This document shows positions 60,301 through 64,000 of a stretch of DNA of 64,000 bases, piece by piece (positions within the stretch are counted from its first letter, which is position 1; every line of letters begins with the position of its first letter). Made by a program: the position numbers and the translations under genes. This DNA comes from Paenibacillus sp. H1-7 (GTDB lineage Bacteria > Bacillota > Bacilli > Paenibacillales > NBRC-103111): the NCBI RefSeq assembly GCF_022354825.1, contig NZ_CP031168.1:7926501-7990500 (forward strand), written 5' to 3'. The notes under the pieces were generated by a model that saw only the letters and a list, made by a program, of their open reading frames with translations, searched no databases and had not been told where the DNA came from.

Positions 60301-61300
60301 GACCATCCGCAAAATCGATTCGGCCCAAAGCGAGCTGCTGCTCAGCGGAGCTGTCTTCGAGCTGTTCCGGAAGCAGGATTCCGGATTGACTCGGATCGGT
60401 ACGGCAACGACGGACGCCGGCGGAACCGCCACCTTCAGCAAGTTGGCGGTTGGCGATTACGTTGTGAAGGAAACGGCGGCTCCGGCCGGCTACGTGCTCG
60501 ATTCCAAAGAGTATCCGGTCACTATTCAGAGCACGGGCAACATTCAGCTAACCGTTGCCAATACGAAAACCGACACACCTAAGCCGCCGGTCACGGAAGG
60601 CTCCCTGACGATCCGCAAAGTCGATTCGGCCCAAAGCGAGCTGGTACTTAGCGGAGCTGTCTTCGAGCTGTTCCGGAAGCAGGATTCCGAGCTGAATCGA
60701 ATCGGCGCGGCAACGACGGACGCCACCGGAACCGCTGTCTTCGACAAGCTGCCGGCAGGCGACTACGTTGTGAAGGAAACGATGGCTCCAACTGGCTACG
60801 TACTCGATTCCAAAGAATATCCGGTCATCATTCAGACAGCGAACGGCAGCAAGTTGACCGTAACCAACTTGAAGCTCCCGGACACTTCCAACCCGGGTTC
60901 AACCGATTCATCGGGATCATCCGATTCACCGGATTCACCGTCAACGCCGGTACCGGTGCCAACGCCTGGAGCCGTTCCGCCAACCGATCCGAAGCAGCAG
61001 GAGAAAGAAACCATAATTGACGGCGACATCAAGGTCCCGCTAGGTCCTCCGCCTGTCGTGAAGCCGGAGAACGGACAAGACACGGCCCAGCCGGGTCAGC
61101 CCGAGACCAATCATCCGGAGATCATCGTGGATGTTGAGCCTCAGGAAGTGCCGCTTGGCAGTCCGCAGCCGGACACTGGAGCACCTGCAGCGACGCTTCC
61201 CAAAACGGGACAGTCCAGCCCTGTTTATGTACAAGCTGCCGGTATCGCCTTGATCCTTCTGGGCTTCATGCTGCGCCGCAAATGGCTGAAAAACTCGTAG
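57335..61300 (+). CDS. Sortase-anchored collagen-binding-type adhesin with CnaB repeats
   Basis: 1321-residue cell-wall surface protein. In order: signal peptide (1-32, ending A-N-A-A); an Ig-like module (about 37-190); five regular modules of about 138 residues, each opening with a W-x-I/V-x-x-N motif (near 193, 330, 468, 607, 745), as in Collagen-bind domains of MSCRAMM adhesins; three CnaB/SpaA domains (about 884-985, 986-1086, 1087-1178), each with an internal Lys, a V-V-K-E-x-x-A-P-x-G-Y Glu block and a terminal Asn, as needed for isopeptide bonds; a Pro/Ser/Asp-rich stalk; LPKTG (Leu1288), a hydrophobic segment and R-R-K-W-L-K. Two CnaB domains are near-identical in DNA (306-bp repeat). 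GGAGGTG precedes ATG 57335. Ligand unknown. Confidence 0.92.
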   Translation: MVKKISTLLASLMLMVQVMYAVGLSPQANAAAIPGSIINSVTMTVYDKSGQVVTETVYEQGAKVQLDYTWSLPNGHPYKNGDTFTFKVPEQFKFYNDIPEQPLLSGSGEAIGKFKLNKDRHEVVMTLQTIEHLVDVQGTLTFLTEFDTQVIHGSTTQIIKIPVSSGEQVFTLHFRPNVTSAIAKSGVPKGYNAKSIDWEVDVNKDLSVIQNAVVTDPIPAGLGSPVTVAVYELNMNLDGIAAPGAPLAAGKYSVSTAGNLLTVSFTDSPIRSAYRIQYETPIADEDKPIFENTATLQGSDRQPVSATASVKVQRGAALDKSSTKYDSFTQTIDWEIKYNYNEKTIVQANAYVTDLFNDTQKLVDHSIHVYPVTIGSNGSQTVGAELAASQYTVSPATGTGTAGFKLQFHSSISSAYLIKYQTKAIDRVLDNSVVTNKVTSGSGDNKTATRPMIQVVIGKSAGAVNYAAKTVDWTIAINRDNQPMSDVVVTDTFPNKGLRLVPGSLVVKEGSNPMPASDYTVDPAIPADQGFKVSFNKALNSSVTITFQTEFHLDWLVGSGTNFPNHASVAWTDSASKPQAKTVSAAFDPRVEVKNNGFKNGVYNASSKQITWTIGVNYNGKPLAEAIVDDTLESGQKLVDNSLAVYNMTIPANGSPSLGSVVDSTYYSYAVNENNKLVVTFLKPISAPYTVVFTTSLDGKLIGNKVNNTAAVFDGATAVSKPLTASVPIPNGGEYVNKSGQQTGNKIAWTVAINRGQSTVADAKLIDTPSDNQLLLPDTFKLYTTVVNAGGTVTKGAELIKGTDYSLDFRTDSDGKQSFELSFLKVLSTSAILEYQSLIVANDKDAVSNQIAFSGNNEITVTKDTTNTIIVGVSSGSGTISGIRGSLTVTKVDGSDHTVRLGGATFELYRKSGSEKLLISTLTTDASGTAEFKKLLAGDYVVKEVAAPEGYILDSKEYSVPIQTASGFQITVSNTKSSNPKPPVNESSLTIRKIDSAQSELLLSGAVFELFRKQDSGLTRIGTATTDAGGTATFSKLAVGDYVVKETAAPAGYVLDSKEYPVTIQSTGNIQLTVANTKTDTPKPPVTEGSLTIRKVDSAQSELVLSGAVFELFRKQDSELNRIGAATTDATGTAVFDKLPAGDYVVKETMAPTGYVLDSKEYPVIIQTANGSKLTVTNLKLPDTSNPGSTDSSGSSDSPDSPSTPVPVPTPGAVPPTDPKQQEKETIIDGDIKVPLGPPPVVKPENGQDTAQPGQPETNHPEIIVDVEPQEVPLGSPQPDTGAPAATLPKTGQSSPVYVQAAGIALILLGFMLRRKWLKNS

Positions 61301-61314
61301 GTTAGGTCATTCTG

Positions 61315-62007
61315 ATGATCAAAAGAATGTTACCGTCGCTTTGTATTTTGCTGGGGATGCTTATTTTTCTCTATCCAACGCTCAATGACCGCTATGAAAG
61401 CTACCGGCAGGAACAGCTTATGAGGCAATGGACGGAAACCATGAAGCGTATCGATCAAGGGCCTGGGTCGCCGGATACCCGGCAAACCGTTACCCCTGTC
61501 CCGATATCGGCTATTACTGCGCCTCCCTCAGCGGAAGTTCCGCCGGAAGAACAACAACAGCAGCCATTGACGCCCGAGCCGACGTCGGCGCCTGACCCTC
61601 TTCGCAATAAAAAGCTCGAGGGAGTGCTGAGCATCGATAAGATTAAGCTGAAGCTGCCGATCATCACCGATGCAACCACAGCCAATCTTAAGCTTTCCGT
61701 TGCGAGCATTGCGGGTACAGGCCAACCGGGCGCTGTAGGAAACTACGCCATTGCGGGTCATAGAAGCTTGACCTACGGGAAGAACTTCAACAGGCTGGAT
61801 GAAGTAGAGCAAGGTGACGTCATCGAAGTAGACACGGGACAACAGCAGTACCGTTATGAAGTATACGAGAAGCTGTATGTGCTTCCGGAGGATGTCTGGG
61901 TATTGAAGGGCAACGGCAAGGATCGGGACATTACATTGATTACGTGCCATCCTATCGATACTGGGACCCATCGTATCATCGTTAAGGGGAGATTGGTAGA
62001 AAAGTAA
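61315..62007 (+). CDS. Class D-like sortase
   Basis: 230-residue transpeptidase that links sorting-signal proteins to the cell wall. An N-terminal membrane anchor (about 5-21) is followed by a Pro/Gln-rich linker (50-97) and the sortase barrel. The triad is His149 (I-A-G-H-R), Cys211 (L-I-T-C-H-P) and Arg220 (T-H-R-I-I). Size and motifs fit class D. It starts 14 bases after the adhesin gene with only a weak ribosome site, so translational coupling is likely; it is dedicated to that LPKTG adhesin by position. Confidence 0.9.
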   Translation: MIKRMLPSLCILLGMLIFLYPTLNDRYESYRQEQLMRQWTETMKRIDQGPGSPDTRQTVTPVPISAITAPPSAEVPPEEQQQQPLTPEPTSAPDPLRNKKLEGVLSIDKIKLKLPIITDATTANLKLSVASIAGTGQPGAVGNYAIAGHRSLTYGKNFNRLDEVEQGDVIEVDTGQQQYRYEVYEKLYVLPEDVWVLKGNGKDRDITLITCHPIDTGTHRIIVKGRLVEK

Positions 62008-62067
62008 TAATTGGAAAGAAACTGTACAAAGTTCGACAGTCATATGGTATGATAGAACTATAAATAA

Positions 62068-62176
62068 TTTTCGGCGCTTTCAACCGATAAAGGCAAACCC
62101 TGCGAAAGCCGGGGACGCAAAGCTACAGGGCCTTCCTTAGTCCGAACGGACTAAAATGGCAGCCAGTTACCGAAAG
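62068..62176 (+). promoter_or_regulatory. Cyclic-di-GMP-I (GEMM) riboswitch
   Basis: The conserved blocks AAAGGCAAACC (62089-62099), GGGGACGCAAAGC (62111-62123) and ATGGCAGCCAGTTACCG (62156-62172) appear in the right order, with GAAA tetraloop stem (62104-62107 region) between the first two. TTTTCGG (62068-62074) can pair with CCGAAAG (62170-62176) as P1. That 3' strand overlaps the AAAGGAG ribosome site (62173-62179), so ligand binding may block translation. No terminator hairpin was found after it. Confidence 0.93.
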
Positions 62177-62190
62177 GAGAGCTTTTTTTT

Positions 62191-62991
62191 ATGTTCAAAA
62201 AACTCTTTACGATGACTTTGCTAGCCGCTCTTCTGATAGGATCGCCAAAAGGTATAGAGGCGGCTGCACCCTACATCATAGACCGCAGCGCTTTGGATAA
62301 AGGCATCATCACGGTTGCCGGTTCCGACCTCAACGATACGAAAGCGATCGTGCGCATATCGAAGGACAATAACAAATACGATTATTATCTGACGAACGGG
62401 GCCCAATATCCATTGCAGCAAGGCAATGGAACGTACAGCATCACCATCGCCCAATTCCTAAGTGAAAATAAATATAAAGTCGTCTCGCAAGAAAGCATCG
62501 AGCTGAAGATGGACGACGAGAACGCCGTATTCTTACAGTCGATCCCGATGATCGATTGGAATAACAATACGAAAGCCGTCGCAGAGGCCAAGCGGCTGAC
62601 GAGTGACGCGATGTCGGATAGAGAAAAAACAGCCGCCATTTACTCCTACATCGTTCGCAGCATTCAATATGACTACGCTAAGGCACAATCGCTCGATTCC
62701 GGCTACACCCCTGATCTGGATGCCGTTTACGATACTTCCAAAGGGATTTGCTATGATTACGCTGCGCTATTTGCCGCAATGGCCCGCAGTCTAAACATTC
62801 CGACCCGGCTCGCAATGGGTTACGAAGCTTCGGCCCCGGCTACGTTTCATGCGTGGAACCAAGTGTATTTGAAAGACATTGATCAATGGGTCACCATCGA
62901 CACAACGTATGACGCTGCGCGCGTTCAAAATGGACAAGATACTCCGATGATCAAGCAAGCCGCCGATTATACTATTACGCAAATCTATTAG
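62191..62991 (+). CDS. Secreted transglutaminase-like cysteine enzyme under c-di-GMP-I control
   Basis: 266-residue exported protein: signal peptide (1-25, ending I-E-A-A), an N-terminal beta region (25-115), and a transglutaminase/cysteine-protease-like core. The triad Cys187 (K-G-I-C-Y-D-Y-A), His220 (T-F-H-A-W-N-Q-V-Y) and Asp237 (T-I-D-T-T-Y-D) is complete. Relatives crosslink or cleave proteins or peptides at the cell surface. It lies after the adhesin-sortase genes but has its own riboswitch. ATG 62191 is 11 bases after AAAGGAG, with eight T residues between. Substrate unknown; the neighbouring adhesin is a candidate. Confidence 0.88.
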   Translation: MFKKLFTMTLLAALLIGSPKGIEAAAPYIIDRSALDKGIITVAGSDLNDTKAIVRISKDNNKYDYYLTNGAQYPLQQGNGTYSITIAQFLSENKYKVVSQESIELKMDDENAVFLQSIPMIDWNNNTKAVAEAKRLTSDAMSDREKTAAIYSYIVRSIQYDYAKAQSLDSGYTPDLDAVYDTSKGICYDYAALFAAMARSLNIPTRLAMGYEASAPATFHAWNQVYLKDIDQWVTIDTTYDAARVQNGQDTPMIKQAADYTITQIY

Positions 62992-63026
62992 TCTAGTTAA
63001 ACGCCCTTGCCGGGCGCACATTATGG

Positions 63027-63051
63027 ACAGCCTGCATCCCATGCAGGTTGT
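63027..63051 (+). terminator. Intrinsic terminator after the transglutaminase-like gene
   Basis: ACAGCCTGCAT and ATGCAGGTTGT form an 11-bp stem with one G-U pair followed by a T-run. Confidence 0.85.
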
Positions 63052-63252
63052 TTTTTTATGCCTTTGTTCCTCTTGCAGACACTCTCTATGCCTCATAGAA
63101 CCCCGCTTCGCACTGGTAACCGTAAGTTGCCGCGGTACTGTGCTTCCCTATCCCGTCCCATCGTTTTTCCACATTTGGTCCAAAGTTTTGCCGGAGATGA
63201 CCTGTACAATAAATCTTGTAAGACACAACAACCTAAAAGGAGATGGAGAAAC

Positions 63253-63654
63253 ATGAATATTATCGCAGCAACCGTATTGGCAGGAAGTCTTTTGACAGGA
63301 ATCGGATCGGCAGGAGCAGGAGCGGATCAAGCTCATCCAGTGGAATTGAAAACATTGACACCCTCCGCACAAGCCATTCAAGTGGATGCATCGCAAACAG
63401 CACCGGTGCAGCTTATTCCATTGACTGAAGCGGGTGGGGATTCTGTTTCTACACAAGCGGTCAAAATGTGGATCAAAGCGTTGCCGGCAACATCGACTGC
63501 GGCTGCGCAATTGGAACAAGCGGACGGCGAGGTCATCTTGGTGAAGCCAATGGAAATAAAAGAAGGCAAATTGGATGATGCTGCAGCGGTACCGGTACAA
63601 CTGCACAATCTACAAACCGTGGAAGCGGCAAAACTCGTGCCTGCACAAAAATAA
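63253..63654 (+). CDS. Small secreted protein, unknown
   Basis: 133-residue protein with a likely signal peptide (MNIIAATVLAGSLLTGIGSAG, cleavage near A-G-A) and a mature part rich in Ala, Val, Gln, Pro and Thr with repeats such as P-V-Q-L and V-E-L-K-T-L. There are no cysteines. The ATG at 63253 follows AAAAGGAGATGGAG; the open frame to 63007 crosses the terminator and is rejected. It may belong to the cell-surface locus or stand alone. No family recognised. Confidence 0.6.
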   Translation: MNIIAATVLAGSLLTGIGSAGAGADQAHPVELKTLTPSAQAIQVDASQTAPVQLIPLTEAGGDSVSTQAVKMWIKALPATSTAAAQLEQADGEVILVKPMEIKEGKLDDAAAVPVQLHNLQTVEAAKLVPAQK

Positions 63655-63679
63655 AATCATACACGTTTCCTAATGAAAT

Positions 63680-63720
63680 GCGCCGGAACGGAGGTACTTA
63701 TCGTACCCGCCGTCCGGCGC
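63680..63720 (+). terminator. Strong terminator between the secreted-protein gene and trpS
   Basis: GCGCCGGA and inner GGTAC pair with GTACC and TCCGGCGC in a long stem followed by TCTTTTTTAT; it can serve both convergent genes. Confidence 0.85.
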
Positions 63721-63732
63721 TCTTTTTTATAC

Positions 63733-64000
63733 TTAACCCCGTCTGCCGCTTTTACCGAAATAATCAATACTCATAGCTTCCCGCACTTCCAGCATCGTCT
63801 CTTGGGCTATGGAGCGTGCCGCATCCGTACCGGACATGAGCAGCTCGTCGATAAATGCCGGCTTCTGCTCATACTGCCGTCTGCGCTCCCGAATCGGCTC
63901 GAGCACCGTATTCATCGCATCCGTTACCCGCTTCTTGCAGTCAGAGCATCCAATGGCACCGCTGCGGCAGCTCTGCTCGATCTCCTGCCTTCCCTCCGGA
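63733..64000 (-). CDS. trpS: Tryptophan-tRNA ligase, C-terminal part (5' end outside the window)
   Basis: The last 88 codons of TrpRS, which charges tRNA-Trp. The C-terminal family block is clear: G-C-S-D-C-K-K-R-V-T-D-A-M-N-T-V-L-E-P-I-R-E-R-R-R, then A-R-S-I-A-Q-E-T-M-L-E-V-R-E-A-M and Y-F-G-K. The frame stays open to the window edge, and the stop is at 63733-63735. Catalytic HIGH and KMSKS motifs lie outside the window, as would any T-box leader. Confidence 0.9.
   Translation of the reverse strand, partial: PEGRQEIEQSCRSGAIGCSDCKKRVTDAMNTVLEPIRERRRQYEQKPAFIDELLMSGTDAARSIAQETMLEVREAMSIDYFGKSGRRG

Noticed and set aside
62181..62190. T-run after the c-di-GMP-I aptamer read as a terminator
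   Set aside because: No stem ends directly before it; it is simply the spacer between ribosome site and ATG.

Overview
The window looks like a chromosomal segment of a spore-forming, Gram-positive Paenibacillus-type bacterium (order Bacillales). The evidence is strong AGGAGG-type ribosome sites with some TTG/GTG starts, moderate GC, T-run terminators, a spore-coat transglutaminase gene, lipoteichoic acid synthase, YwmB, YdjO, YesM/YesN-type regulators, FapR- and Fur-type operators, sortase-anchored proteins and both known c-di-GMP riboswitch classes. No tRNA, rRNA, prophage, transposase or CRISPR array was found.

Layout. 1-6.0 kb (minus strand): an operon of lipoprotein receptor, nucleoside hydrolase, two permeases, ATPase and adenine deaminase, read here as purine-nucleoside uptake and salvage. 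6.0-6.6 kb: a 295-bp element bounded by 12-bp inverted repeats. 6.6-17.3 kb: single genes (MpsC-like, VOC, two-component pair, GNAT, DUF2306, a frameshifted YdeI gene, a Fur-boxed haem monooxygenase, GDPD, EamA, LOG, DinB). 17.4-20.3 kb: a TRAP transporter with a cre-like site. 20.5-24.8 kb: radical SAM protein, threonine-degradation operon tdh-kbl, divergent XRE-cupin regulator. 24.9-30.3 kb: a four-gene sugar or sugar-acid catabolic cluster with a divergent AraC regulator. 30.3-37.2 kb: symporter, MmyB-type regulator, FapR-boxed fabF, multidrug MFS, frameshifted TSUP gene. 37.2-40.2 kb: glnQHMP-like amino-acid ABC transporter. 40.6-49.1 kb: azoreductase, nitroreductase, chemoreceptor, hisJ-like phosphatase, tgl, marR-MFS operon. 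49.5-56.7 kb: csp with a structured leader, ydjO-like gene, ltaS, ywmB, a UvrD-type helicase carrying a YdjO-like tail, YitT protein. 56.8-63.0 kb: the c-di-GMP surface locus. 63.3 kb to end: a small secreted protein and the 3' part of trpS.

The most interesting region is 56.8-63.0 kb. A c-di-GMP-II riboswitch followed directly by a terminator precedes a small gene, a 16-codon mini-ORF, a 1321-residue LPKTG-anchored adhesin (six Ig-like modules, three CnaB domains) and a class D-like sortase. A separate c-di-GMP-I riboswitch, whose 3' edge touches the ribosome site, precedes a secreted transglutaminase-like enzyme. The proposed reading is that one second messenger sets the adhesin with its sortase and the secreted enzyme in opposite directions, in a design that parallels but differs from the known C. 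difficile adhesin/protease circuit.

Other points: an identical 16-bp palindrome at the same distance from the -10 box of two unlinked genes (DinB and an MFS pump), a terminator-like hairpin inside the csp leader, and two genes each broken by one single-base frameshift.
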